Below are positions 7,898-14,588 of a DNA stretch of 16,623 bases, in pieces (position 1 is the stretch's first letter; each line of letters starts with the position of its first letter). This DNA comes from Chloroflexota bacterium (GTDB lineage: Bacteria; Chloroflexota; Anaerolineae; Aggregatilineales; UBA2796): NCBI GenBank assembly GCA_017743585.1, contig JAGHYP010000025.1, positions 1 through 16,623 of the forward strand, read 5' to 3'. Under the pieces are notes generated by a model that was given only the letters and a program-made list of their open reading frames with translations, did not search any database and had not been told where the DNA came from. The translations under genes were made by a program, and so were the position numbers.

Positions 7898-9012
7898 CGT
7901 CTCACCTCTGTGCGGAAGACGTTCACCAAGTAAGGCACGATCACACAGGCGACCAGCAGCAGCATGATGATGGCAATCGCAGCGCCGAGCGCGAAGTTAT
8001 TGCCGCGGAAAGCAGTCAAGTACATATGAATGCCCGGCACGTCCACGCGCAAGTTATCGCCGCCCGCCATGACGTAGATCAGATCGAAAATCTTGAGCGA
8101 GATATGCCCTAAGATGATCATGGCGCTGAACGTGATCGGCCGCAGCAGCGGCAGCACGACGTAACGATAGACCTGCAGCTCGTTACAGCCGTCCACGCGC
8201 GCCGCCTCGCGCAGTTCTTCAGGGATGCCGCGCAGCGCCGCTAGGTACATCGCCATCGTGTAGCCCGACATCTGCCACGCGGCTGCGATCACAATCGAGA
8301 ACATGGCAAGGTTGACGCCGTGCGCGGGGCGCACCACGTTGCCTAGCGCCTCAAAAACGCCGCCTAAGAAGACCCAGCCGATCAGGCTCAAGCCGATCAT
8401 GCCCGCGATCAGCGCTTGGACAGGGCGGCGGCGCGTGGCGGAGAACACGGCGAACGCCAACAAGCCGACGATGATAGCGATCAGCACGAGGCGCGAGGCA
8501 TCTGCCCAAGTGAAGGTGAACAACTGCCGCCGATCTGTGAACCACGCCCATTGGTCAGGCGGCAAGGGCGCGCCGCCGAAGAGCGCGGGCAGCGTGTTCA
8601 GGCCGCTGCGCGGCGAGAACAACCACCGCCAGACCGTGCCTGTCACCACGAACGAGAGCGCCATCGGGAACAGAAAGATGGTGCGGAAGAGCGCCTCGGC
8701 GCGAATGCGCTGATCGAGCAAGATGGCGAACAGCAAGCCGAGCGAGAGACAGGCTGCGATGAACAGGACAGTGAAGACCACTGTGTTGACGAGCGCCTCG
8801 CGGAAGCGAAAGAACGGCAGGCCGCTGCCGATGAACAGCTGCTCGAAGTTGCGCAAACCGATCGAGCTGATATCGCCCATGCCCAGGCCTTGCCAATTCG
8901 TGGTGGCGATGTAAAAGGTCTGCCCGATGAAGCCATAGACGAAGATGGCCAGCAGGATCACCGACGGCGCTAGAACGGCTAGAGCGGTCAACCGATCGAC
9001 GTTCAGGCGCAT
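7894..9012 (-). CDS. Sugar ABC transporter permease, MalF/GlcF type, with insertion
   Basis: This 372-residue permease is the first membrane subunit of a CUT1-type sugar importer. It starts with a helix at about 9-30, and its EAA loop is IPEELREAARVDGCNELQ (263-280) with VVLPLLRP (285-292). It is longer than the usual 290-300 residues. The extra part, about 135-230, includes a soluble stretch and two additional hydrophobic helices (about 173-191 and 200-220). As I recall, the Thermus glucose permease of this family is similarly long, so the insertion is probably a subfamily trait. The ATG at 9012 has no clear Shine-Dalgarno sequence; instead a set of 10-base repeats lies directly upstream. 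It is the middle gene of binding protein, permease, permease. Confidence 0.93.
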   Translation of the reverse strand: MRLNVDRLTALAVLAPSVILLAIFVYGFIGQTFYIATTNWQGLGMGDISSIGLRNFEQLFIGSGLPFFRFREALVNTVVFTVLFIAACLSLGLLFAILLDQRIRAEALFRTIFLFPMALSFVVTGTVWRWLFSPRSGLNTLPALFGGAPLPPDQWAWFTDRRQLFTFTWADASRLVLIAIIVGLLAFAVFSATRRRPVQALIAGMIGLSLIGWVFLGGVFEALGNVVRPAHGVNLAMFSIVIAAAWQMSGYTMAMYLAALRGIPEELREAARVDGCNELQVYRYVVLPLLRPITFSAMIILGHISLKIFDLIYVMAGGDNLRVDVPGIHMYLTAFRGNNFALGAAIAIIMLLLVACVIVPYLVNVFRTEVRR

Positions 9013-9018
9013 GAGGAT

Positions 9019-9053
9019 GTCATTCTAGGTCATTCTAGACCGGTCATTACTAG
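9019..9053. repeat. Three short direct repeats before the permease start
   Basis: GTCATTCTAG occurs twice in direct contact (9019-9028 and 9029-9038). A third copy with one inserted base, GTCATTACTAG, follows after four bases (9043-9053). The block is 7 bases upstream of the permease ATG, on the mRNA leader between the terminator-like hairpin and the gene. It may be a protein-binding site, an mRNA element, or replication slippage; nothing in the sequence decides this. Confidence 0.6.
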
Positions 9054-9070
9054 ATGGCTGTGAAATGGCT

Positions 9071-9108
9071 ATAAAGAAAGGCGGATCGCCTGTGTGACGA
9101 TCCGCCTT
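9071..9108 (-). terminator. Intercistronic terminator after the sugar-binding protein
   Basis: An 11-base-pair perfect stem (9078-9088 with 9098-9108) and nine-base loop lie 18 bases past the stop codon of the binding-protein gene. On the minus strand the stem is followed by TCTTTAT. It sits between the binding-protein and permease genes. In importer operons such hairpins commonly let only part of the transcripts continue, or protect the 3' end, so that the binding protein is made in excess over the permeases. Confidence 0.75.
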
Positions 9109-9125
9109 GTGCACGTCGCTGAGGT

Positions 9126-10385
9126 TCAGCGAACAGCAGTGGCCTCTGCCAATGTCTGCGCCGCTGAGGCCGCCAGCTCGACATCGCGCGTCGCGATGAA
9201 GACCGAGACGACCGTCTGGAAGTCGTTCAGGAAAGCCTCTGGGGCTGCCGCGCCGTGCATCAAGCTGCCGACGAGCGCATCTTTAGCGAAGTCCGTTGCC
9301 GCGCTCTGCAGGTAGCTGTTGTACAGCTTTGGATTCTTCACGTCGGCGTCAATGCGCGCTGGAATCGAGCCTTTGAGCGGGTTGAAGGTATCTTGCCCTT
9401 CCACTGAGCCGACCAAGCGCAGCCACGCTAGAGCGTTCTCACGGTTGGGCGCGCCCTTCGGCAAGCCAAACGAGTCGCTGAGCATGTTGAACACGCCCGC
9501 CGTGCCCGGCGCAGGCGCATAACCGAAGCCCTCGCCCGGCGTCAGCCCTTTAGTCGTGGTCATGTAGCCGGCTGCCCAGTCGCCCATGACGTAGAAGGCC
9601 GCCTTGCCTTCGATGACCAAGTCGTTCGCTTGCTGCCAACTCAGCGAAGCGGCGTCAGGATTGGTGCAGTTCAGCACCTTGTCGAAGAGCGCCCATGCCG
9701 CCTTGACGGAGTCGTCTGTCCAGCTCAGCTTGCCAGCGAACAGGTCGCGGTAGCCCTGCACGCCCAGCTGCGCCAGCAGAATGTTCTCAAAGAGATGGAC
9801 AGCCGTCCAGTTCTCGCCCATCGCCAGCGGCGTCACGCCCTTGTCCTTGAGCGTCGCGCACGTTGCGAGGAACTCATCCCACGTGGTGGGCACGCTCACG
9901 CCCCACTCCTTCAGCTTGGCGGGAATGTACCACATCACGTTCGAGCGATGGATGTTGACTGGCACTGTCCAAATCTCGCCATTGTAGGTGATCAGGTCGA
10001 TCAAGTCCTTCGGGAACTTATCCAGCCAGCCCTCGCTGCGGAACAGCTCGGTCAGCGGCTCCATGCGATTGGCGACCACCCACGTGCCTGTCAGCTCCTG
10101 CCCTGCGTGAACTTGGAACGAATCAGGCGGATTGCCGCCCAACATGCGCGTCTTCAGCACTGCGCGCGCTGCGACGCCCGCGCCGCCAGTGACCGTTGCG
10201 TTGATGACTTCCACGTTCGCATACTTTTGGTTGTAGAGCTTGATGAGCGCCTCAAGCGCTGGACCTTCATCGCCTGCCCACCACGAGAAGATCTCCAGCT
10301 TGCCGCCCTGTTGCGCAGTGGCGACGCCCGCCAAAGCGAAGACCAACACGAACACAATCGCTAGACTGAAAAGGCGTTTGAGCAT
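9126..10385 (-). CDS. Glucose-type ABC transporter substrate-binding protein
   Basis: This 419-residue exported protein captures sugar outside the membrane for the two permeases downstream. From the ATG at 10385 it has a classic signal peptide (MLKRLFSL, hydrophobic core, GVATA before QQGG). No lipobox Cys is present, so it is not an obvious lipoprotein. The mature protein begins LEIFSWWAGDEGPALEALI and contains NIHRSNVMWY, GENWT, AAFYVMGDWAAGY, SDSFGLPKGA and EGQDTFNPLKGSIPAR. These blocks match, from memory, the Thermus glucose-binding protein whose structure is known, including the tryptophan pair near the N-terminus, so glucose (perhaps galactose or mannose) is the likely ligand. An upstream in-frame start at 10439 would add 18 polar residues before the signal peptide and lie upstream of the inferred transcription start. 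The ATG has GGAG ten bases upstream and is preferred. Confidence 0.93.
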   Translation of the reverse strand: MLKRLFSLAIVFVLVFALAGVATAQQGGKLEIFSWWAGDEGPALEALIKLYNQKYANVEVINATVTGGAGVAARAVLKTRMLGGNPPDSFQVHAGQELTGTWVVANRMEPLTELFRSEGWLDKFPKDLIDLITYNGEIWTVPVNIHRSNVMWYIPAKLKEWGVSVPTTWDEFLATCATLKDKGVTPLAMGENWTAVHLFENILLAQLGVQGYRDLFAGKLSWTDDSVKAAWALFDKVLNCTNPDAASLSWQQANDLVIEGKAAFYVMGDWAAGYMTTTKGLTPGEGFGYAPAPGTAGVFNMLSDSFGLPKGAPNRENALAWLRLVGSVEGQDTFNPLKGSIPARIDADVKNPKLYNSYLQSAATDFAKDALVGSLMHGAAAPEAFLNDFQTVVSVFIATRDVELAASAAQTLAEATAVR

Positions 10386-10429
10386 AGTCTTTACACTCCA
10401 GAAGAGACTTTTCACCTTGCTCGCGCGTG

Positions 10430-10458
10430 ATTTTATCAACTGCTGTCAAATAGGTCAA
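10430..10458 (-). promoter_or_regulatory. Promoter of the sugar importer operon
   Basis: On the minus strand TTGACC (10453-10458) and TAAAAT (10430-10435) are separated by 17 bases, each one mismatch from the sigma-70 consensus. The start would fall near 10423, leaving a leader of about 38 bases. A second TTGACA lies inside the spacer, making a direct repeat TTGAC-n5-TTGAC that could also be part of an operator. Confidence 0.7.
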
Positions 10459-10508
10459 GTGATTCCTGGATGCCCAAGCGAGAACTTTTACTTAGGGAAG
10501 AGGATCGA

Positions 10509-10532
10509 GCGCGCTTGTGAAGGGAAGCGCGC
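10509..10532 (-). terminator. Hairpin downstream of ruvA
   Basis: An eight-base-pair stem (10509-10516 with 10525-10532) and eight-base loop start 12 bases past the ruvA stop codon. On the minus strand it is followed by TCGATCCTCTTCCC, which is pyrimidine-rich but not a real U-tract, so it is at best a weak intrinsic terminator for ruvC-ruvA. Confidence 0.4.
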
Positions 10533-10543
10533 AGCGCAGCCGC

Positions 10544-11122
10544 TCAGCCCAAGTTTCGCAGCGCCAATAGCACACGCGCCTCAACTTCTTGCGGCGCGTC
10601 GCGCGGCAGCTGCTGGAGCGCGCGTTGCGCCTCGGCGATGCTGAAGCCCATGCTGGTCAGCGCGGCGATCGCATCGGCGTCCACGTCGCTGATGGTGGCA
10701 AGCTCGCTCAGCGCGTCCGCTGCCGCGCCGATCTTATCTTTCAGCTCGAAGACGATCTTCTCCGCCGTCTTCTTGCCGATGCCCGGCACGCGCGTGAGCA
10801 GCTCTGGCTCGCCGCGCTGCACAGCGCGCCGCAGCTGCTCTGGGCTGAGCGTGCTGAGCATAGCGAGCGCCAGCTTGGCGCCAACGCCCGAGACCGTGAT
10901 CAATTTTTCGAAGAGCGCGCGCTCATCTTCGCTGCTGAAGCCATAGAGCGCGATCTCATCCTCGCGCACAGCAAGGTGCGTGTAGAGCATGATCTCAGCG
11001 CCCAGCTGCGCTTGCTCAAAGGCAGCGCGCGTCACGCGCACGCGCAAGCCGACGCCGCCCACCATGATCACCACGCTATCGTTCTCGCGCTTGACCACTT
11101 GCCCTACCACACGCTCGATCAT
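10544..11122 (-). CDS. ruvA: Holliday junction DNA helicase subunit RuvA
   Basis: The product binds four-way DNA junctions as a tetramer and loads the RuvB motor for branch migration in recombination and repair. Its 192 residues are of normal length. An OB-fold domain starts MIERVVGQVV and ends with the acidic pin RED (53-55) and LYGF (59-62). Two helix-hairpin-helix motifs follow, SGVGAKLALA (78-87) and VPGIGKKTAEKI (112-123). A short linker leads to the C-terminal RuvB-binding domain (about 147-192, with ALTSMGFSIAEAQRAL). AGGAG lies about ten bases before the ATG. It follows ruvC after 27 bases in the same orientation. ruvB is not next to it. Confidence 0.97.
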   Translation of the reverse strand: MIERVVGQVVKRENDSVVIMVGGVGLRVRVTRAAFEQAQLGAEIMLYTHLAVREDEIALYGFSSEDERALFEKLITVSGVGAKLALAMLSTLSPEQLRRAVQRGEPELLTRVPGIGKKTAEKIVFELKDKIGAAADALSELATISDVDADAIAALTSMGFSIAEAQRALQQLPRDAPQEVEARVLLALRNLG

Positions 11123-11149
11123 CGCCCCGATACTCCTGCTGCAGCGTGT

Positions 11150-11644
11150 TCACTCTTGCACCAGATGCTCCCAGCGCGAGCTTTGCAGCGCCGTGATGGC
11201 GATCGCCAATGCATCAGCGGCGTCATCGGGCTTGGGAATCCGATCCAAGTTGAGCAACGTCTTGACCATCGCTTGCACTTGCTTTTTATCCGCGTTGCCC
11301 AAGCCCGCCACAGTCTGCTTGACCTGCGCAGGCTTGTATTCGCGGATTCTCAGCGCGGCGTCGGCAAGCGCCAGCAGCACCACGCCGCGCCCTTGCGCCA
11401 CTGTGATTGCCGCCGTGACATTGCGCCCGAAGAACATCTCCTCAATGGCAGCCTCAGTCGGCTGATGCTCGGCGATTAGGCGCTTGATCTCAGTGTAAAT
11501 GCGCTGCAAGCGGCTTGGCATCGGCAGCTCAGGCGGCGTGCTGATGACACCATAGGCGACCGCGCGCGGCGCGCCTGAGTCGTCCTCGCGCACGAAAGCG
11601 TAGCCTGTGGTGGCCGTGCCGGGATCAATTCCCATGATGAGCAT
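11150..11644 (-). CDS. ruvC: Crossover junction endodeoxyribonuclease RuvC
   Basis: RuvC resolves Holliday junctions by symmetric nicking and acts with RuvA and RuvB. In 164 residues it has the RNase H-like fold with the four acidic catalytic residues in place: D7 (MGIDPGTATTGY), E68 (AIEEMFFGRN), D141 and D144 (PDDAADALAIA). Length is typical. The first ATG (11644) is chosen because AGGG lies nine bases upstream; the second ATG three codons later would be too far away. It heads a ruvC-ruvA pair. Confidence 0.97.
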   Translation of the reverse strand: MLIMGIDPGTATTGYAFVREDDSGAPRAVAYGVISTPPELPMPSRLQRIYTEIKRLIAEHQPTEAAIEEMFFGRNVTAAITVAQGRGVVLLALADAALRIREYKPAQVKQTVAGLGNADKKQVQAMVKTLLNLDRIPKPDDAADALAIAITALQSSRWEHLVQE

Positions 11645-11672
11645 GCCGCTAAGCCCTCTCTTGCCTGCGAGA

Positions 11673-11678
11673 ATTTTA
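11673..11678 (-). promoter_or_regulatory. Possible -10 element of ruvC-ruvA
   Basis: TAAAAT on the minus strand lies 28 bases before the ruvC ATG and would start transcription near 11665. The hexamer 17 bases upstream, CCGCTG, does not match a -35. A start in this region is expected because ruvC is separated from the preceding gene by 165 bases. Confidence 0.35.
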
Positions 11679-11780
11679 ATGCCTGTTGACTTCAGCAGCG
11701 GCGCGCTTGGATCGGCGCGCAGCTACAGCGCTTCAATTCGCGAAATACACCGAATGATGAGGGCGCAGAATCGAGTGTGG

Positions 11781-11799
11781 GGCAGGCTGCAAGCCCGCC
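11781..11799 (-). terminator. Hairpin downstream of the SDR gene
   Basis: An eight-pair stem with one G-U pair (11781-11788 with 11792-11799) and three-base loop begins 11 bases after the SDR stop codon. On the minus strand it is followed by CCACACTCG, so there is no U-tract. Position supports a transcript end; sequence supports it weakly. Confidence 0.3.
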
Positions 11800-11809
11800 T
11801 CGCCTGCGC

Positions 11810-12787
11810 TCACTTGCCCATAGCCGCCTTGCGCACCGCCTCTTCTTCGTAAGCGCGCCCAAAGAACTTGCCCAATGTCGTGCCGATGGTGAACGCCTTC
11901 ATGTAGCCCAAGTTCTCAGGCACGAACGGCTTCGGCGTGATGCCCAGCGCTGCTAGGCCGTCAATTTTAATCACGTTCGGCACTGCCAGCAACTCCAGCA
12001 AGGTCGTAGTGACGGGCGGGTTGGGCAGCACGGTCTGCAGGATCGCCACAGCTGGTCGCAGCAGTGCCACAGGCACTTTCACCTTGATTCGCTTCGTGCC
12101 GAGCGCTGCCAAAACGCGATCCACGATCTCTTCGTAGGTCAGCACTTCCGGCCCGCCCAGCTCGTATTCCTTGCCAATCGTTGAGTCATCTTCCAAGCAG
12201 CGCACGATTGCCTCGACTACGTCGCCGACGTACACAGGCTGAAATTGTGCCTTGCCGTCGCCCACAATCGGAAAGACGAACGGCGTCATCTTAATCAGGC
12301 GCGCCTGCACGTTGGCGAACTCATCCTGCGGCCCCCAGATGACCGATGGACGCACAGCCGACCAATCCAAGCCGCTTTTGGCGACGTACTCTTGCGCAAT
12401 GCCCTTGCTGCGCAGAAAGCGCGATTTCGAATCGGGATATGCGCCGTTCTGGCACATGTTGATGAAGCGACGCACGCCCGCCTTCTTGGCTTCCTCTACC
12501 ACGTTGATCGTGCCCTGCGTGTTGAGCAGCTCGTACGTCCGCTTGCCTTTCTCAATCGCGATCGCCACCAAGTGAATCACCACGTCTATGTCTTTCATCC
12601 ACTCGGTCAGCGACTCTGGGCGCGTCACATCGCCTTTGACGATCTGAATCTGCGGCTCAACATCCGCCAGGCGCTTCATCGCCTTATCTAGATTGCCCAC
12701 CATGGCGCGGACAGGCTTGCCCAATTGCACCAGCCGCCGCACAAGGTTATTCCCGACGTAGCCTGATGCACCTGTCACTAAGATCAT
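11810..12787 (-). CDS. Atypical NAD(P)-binding SDR protein, NDUFA9-like
   Basis: This 325-residue protein has a Rossmann-fold dinucleotide site at the very N-terminus, LVTGASGYVG (3-12), with the TGxxGxxG pattern of extended or atypical short-chain dehydrogenases. KGDVTRPESL (51-60), DVVIHLVA (68-75) and RPSVIWGPQDEF (146-157) are typical of the NDUFA9-like group related to complex I subunit homologues and epimerases. In the place of the YxxxK catalytic pair it has Phe124 and Lys128 (FLRSK), so normal SDR proton-relay chemistry is doubtful; it may bind a nucleotide without redox turnover. The ATG has GGAGG ten bases upstream. It lies between a terminator-like hairpin and ruvC, so is probably monocistronic. 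Substrate and pathway cannot be inferred. Confidence 0.85.
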   Translation of the reverse strand: MILVTGASGYVGNNLVRRLVQLGKPVRAMVGNLDKAMKRLADVEPQIQIVKGDVTRPESLTEWMKDIDVVIHLVAIAIEKGKRTYELLNTQGTINVVEEAKKAGVRRFINMCQNGAYPDSKSRFLRSKGIAQEYVAKSGLDWSAVRPSVIWGPQDEFANVQARLIKMTPFVFPIVGDGKAQFQPVYVGDVVEAIVRCLEDDSTIGKEYELGGPEVLTYEEIVDRVLAALGTKRIKVKVPVALLRPAVAILQTVLPNPPVTTTLLELLAVPNVIKIDGLAALGITPKPFVPENLGYMKAFTIGTTLGKFFGRAYEEEAVRKAAMGK

Positions 12788-12827
12788 GCTTGATCTGCCT
12801 CCGAAGATTGTGAAGAATGTGTCGCCC

Positions 12828-12851
12828 GCAAAACTGCCTACGATTGTAGGC
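12828..12851 (-). terminator. Terminator downstream of the MBOAT gene
   Basis: A six-pair stem GCCTAC/GTAGGC (12836-12841 with 12846-12851), four-base loop and the following AGTTTTGC on the minus strand form a compact intrinsic terminator 24 bases past the MBOAT stop codon. The TACAAT inside this hairpin could alternatively be a -10 box for the SDR gene, but no -35 at proper spacing accompanies it. Confidence 0.6.
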
Positions 12852-12875
12852 GCAAGCCGCGCCGTTTGCCCAACT

Positions 12876-14291
12876 TCAGCCGCCCGCGCCTAGCAAGCGC
12901 GCCATCACCTGCGCCGCCTGACCTGCATCGCTCAGCGCGAACCACACCCAGCCTAGCGCCACGTAGTGAAACGTGATCAGGACGCCCGCCACATAGACCA
13001 AACGCCGCAAGCGCGGCTTCTCTTTCAGCCCTGCGTAGAAGTCGCGCGTGCGGTCGCTATATTGCTTGTGCAACCACAAGCCGACCGCGTGCCAAACCGC
13101 CCAGATCACAAAGTTGAGCGCCACGCCGTGCCACAAGCCGATGGTCAGCATCGTGCCGAGCTGCCCGATCAGCGCGGATAGCCAAGTTGGCGGCTTGTGC
13201 TTGCGCGTGACCATGTAGCGGGAGAGCGGCATGAAGACGTAGAAGCGCGCCCAGTTGCTCAGCGTGATGTGCCAGCTCTGCCAGAAGGCGGTCAGGTTGC
13301 TCTTCAGGTAAGGCAGCGCAAAATTTTCGGGCAGATCGATGCCGTACAGCTTGCCGATGCCGATGGCGATATCCGAGTAGCCGCTGAAATCTAGGTACAG
13401 CCGAAAGGCATAAGCGTAGGTCAGCAGCCATAAGCCGAGCGATGTCTGGGCGCGCGCCGCCGCGAGCGGATCGAGCGCGAAGAGCGCGATTGTATCGGCA
13501 AGCACGAATTTCTTGAAGATTCCCGCGCCGATCCGTCCCAAGCCTTCTGTGGCGCGCCGCGCGTCCAGCGGCAGCTGCGCGCGATAATCTTTCACAAAGC
13601 GCTCCGCGCGATCGATTGGGCCGGCTGTGTAGGCAGGGAAGAATATCAGGTAGGTCAAGTACTCGCGCAGCGAGAGCGAGGGCAGCTTGCCGCTCTGCCT
13701 ATCGCGCAGCGTGTGGATCAGCCGAAAGGCGACGTACGAGAAGCCAAGCCAGCTCAGATCGAGCGCGCCTGCCAGTGTGATCGGGCGCTCAGCTTGTGCG
13801 CGCAGCCACGCCGCCAGCGCGCTCGCCAGCGGCTCGCTCTTCAGAATGACGAAGAGCGCGATGATCGCTGCAAGGAAGTACGGTATGGCGGCCGCCCGCT
13901 GCGCCGCGCTGCTCACCAGCGGCTGCGCTATCACCAAAATCGTGCCGACGCTCAGAACGGCGAGCAGCGTCTCGAATACAGCAGGCGCCGAGCGCAGCGC
14001 GCCTTCTAAGCTTCCCAACATGCCGACCGCGAATGTTAGACCGAGCGCGATGCCATCCTCGCGGCTGAGCGCCCCCGCCTCAGGCGGACGAGTCAACCAC
14101 CAGCCGATCACGGCGAGGACCAGGGTCAAGGTCGGCAAGGCATAGCTCATGAACGGCAGTGGCAAGGGGGGCTGCAGCGCATAAATCGCCAACAGACTGC
14201 CCAGCAAGAGCGCCCAAGCGCGCCAAGCGGCGGGCAGCGCGCGCACCACGAACGCGCCGAGCGCGAAGAGCAAGATATGCGCGAGCGTCAA
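12876..14291 (-). CDS. MBOAT family O-acyltransferase, DltB-like
   Basis: This 471-residue polytopic membrane protein has about ten or more hydrophobic segments. The MBOAT core is clear: FFPAYTAGPIDRAERF (217-232), LDFSGYSDIAIGIGKLYGI (300-318), FWQSWHITLSNWARFYVF (336-353) and the catalytic histidine H388 in GLWHG. The GPIDR..RF motif and the FWQSWH..LS.W.R.YVF block resemble DltB, the D-alanyl transferase of lipoteichoic acid, more than AlgI-type alginate acetylases. Such enzymes pass an acyl group across the membrane to an extracellular polymer. The start is TTG at 14291, three bases after the stop of a DltX-like microprotein; AAGGG lies nine bases upstream. Internal ATG codons would remove the first membrane helix. 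No dltA, dltC or dltD homologue is nearby, so donor and acceptor are unknown. Confidence 0.88.
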   Translation of the reverse strand: MTLAHILLFALGAFVVRALPAAWRAWALLLGSLLAIYALQPPLPLPFMSYALPTLTLVLAVIGWWLTRPPEAGALSREDGIALGLTFAVGMLGSLEGALRSAPAVFETLLAVLSVGTILVIAQPLVSSAAQRAAAIPYFLAAIIALFVILKSEPLASALAAWLRAQAERPITLAGALDLSWLGFSYVAFRLIHTLRDRQSGKLPSLSLREYLTYLIFFPAYTAGPIDRAERFVKDYRAQLPLDARRATEGLGRIGAGIFKKFVLADTIALFALDPLAAARAQTSLGLWLLTYAYAFRLYLDFSGYSDIAIGIGKLYGIDLPENFALPYLKSNLTAFWQSWHITLSNWARFYVFMPLSRYMVTRKHKPPTWLSALIGQLGTMLTIGLWHGVALNFVIWAVWHAVGLWLHKQYSDRTRDFYAGLKEKPRLRRLVYVAGVLITFHYVALGWVWFALSDAGQAAQVMARLLGAGG

Positions 14292-14294
14292 GCT

Positions 14295-14414
14295 TCAGAA
14301 CCCTTGATAAATCCATTGCGGCGCTGTGTCCGCTGTCACGATCACCAGCAAGATCAGCAGCAGGCACAACGCCAGCGCCAGCAGGTTCTCACGGCTGAAC
14401 AAGCGCTTGAGCAT
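14295..14414 (-). CDS. DltX-like single-helix microprotein with C-terminal WIYQGF
   Basis: This 39-residue open frame is too short for ordinary gene callers. It has a strong GGAGG nine bases before its ATG, and it stops three bases before the MBOAT gene. It encodes a basic N-terminus (MLKRLFSREN), one hydrophobic helix (about 11-26) and a short outside tail ending QWIYQGF at the C-terminus. Gram-positive DltX, encoded with DltB, is also a single-helix microprotein and ends in an FxYxxF-type motif whose Tyr is reported to carry the acyl group during transfer. Here the match is WxYxxF with Tyr36 as the equivalent. Gene order, size, topology and terminal motif all agree, so a partner peptide of the MBOAT is the best reading. 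A random leader peptide is the alternative, made unlikely by the strong ribosome site and exact C-terminus. Confidence 0.75.
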   Translation of the reverse strand: MLKRLFSRENLLALALCLLLILLVIVTADTAPQWIYQGF

Positions 14415-14435
14415 CGCGATTTTCCTCCGCCCGCC

Positions 14436-14441
14436 ATTCTA
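14436..14441 (-). promoter_or_regulatory. Possible -10 element of the microprotein-MBOAT operon
   Basis: TAGAAT on the minus strand, preceded by TGCGC, lies 22 bases before the microprotein ATG. It is one mismatch from TATAAT and shares the GC-TANAAT form of other promoters here. The leader would be short, about 14 bases, starting next to the ribosome site, and there is no clear -35; hence low confidence. Confidence 0.3.
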
Positions 14442-14472
14442 GCGCAGGAGCGCCAGAGGCGGAAATGATATC

Positions 14473-14497
14473 GCGGCGCTCAGCCGCCGAGCGCCGC
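14473..14497 (-). terminator. GC-rich hairpin between the Cys-repeat gene and the microprotein
   Basis: A perfect nine-pair stem (14473-14481 with 14489-14497) with a seven-base loop stands 92 bases after the stop of the secreted Cys-repeat gene. The minus-strand flank GATATCATTTCC holds only a weak U stretch. It may end that transcript. The rest of 14415-14588 shows only a GC-rich 14-base palindrome (14525-14538) and no gene. Confidence 0.4.
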
Positions 14498-14588
14498 CTC
14501 CTGCGCCCTGAGCGACCAGTGTGGGCGCGGCGCCGCGCTCGGTCTGACCTCGCCTGCTCAACGTGACCCTGAAGCCGCTGTGCAGGCT

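Noticed and set aside
8416..8973. A 185-codon plus-strand open frame opposite the MalF-type permease.
   Set aside because: Composition is dominated by Arg, Glu, Asp and Gln from reading membrane-helix codons backwards; no ribosome site or motif.
10386..10439. An 18-residue N-terminal extension of the sugar-binding protein.
   Set aside because: It would start upstream of the -10 box and place polar residues before a complete signal peptide that has its own ribosome site.
10589..11479. A 296-codon open frame on the plus strand across ruvA and ruvC.
   Set aside because: It is antisense to two certain genes, rich in Arg, His and Ala as expected from reverse reading of GC-rich codons, and shows no family motif.
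12843..12848. TACAAT as the -10 box of the SDR gene.
   Set aside because: It lies inside the loop and stem of a terminator-like hairpin and has no -35 at 16-18 bases; kept only as an alternative.
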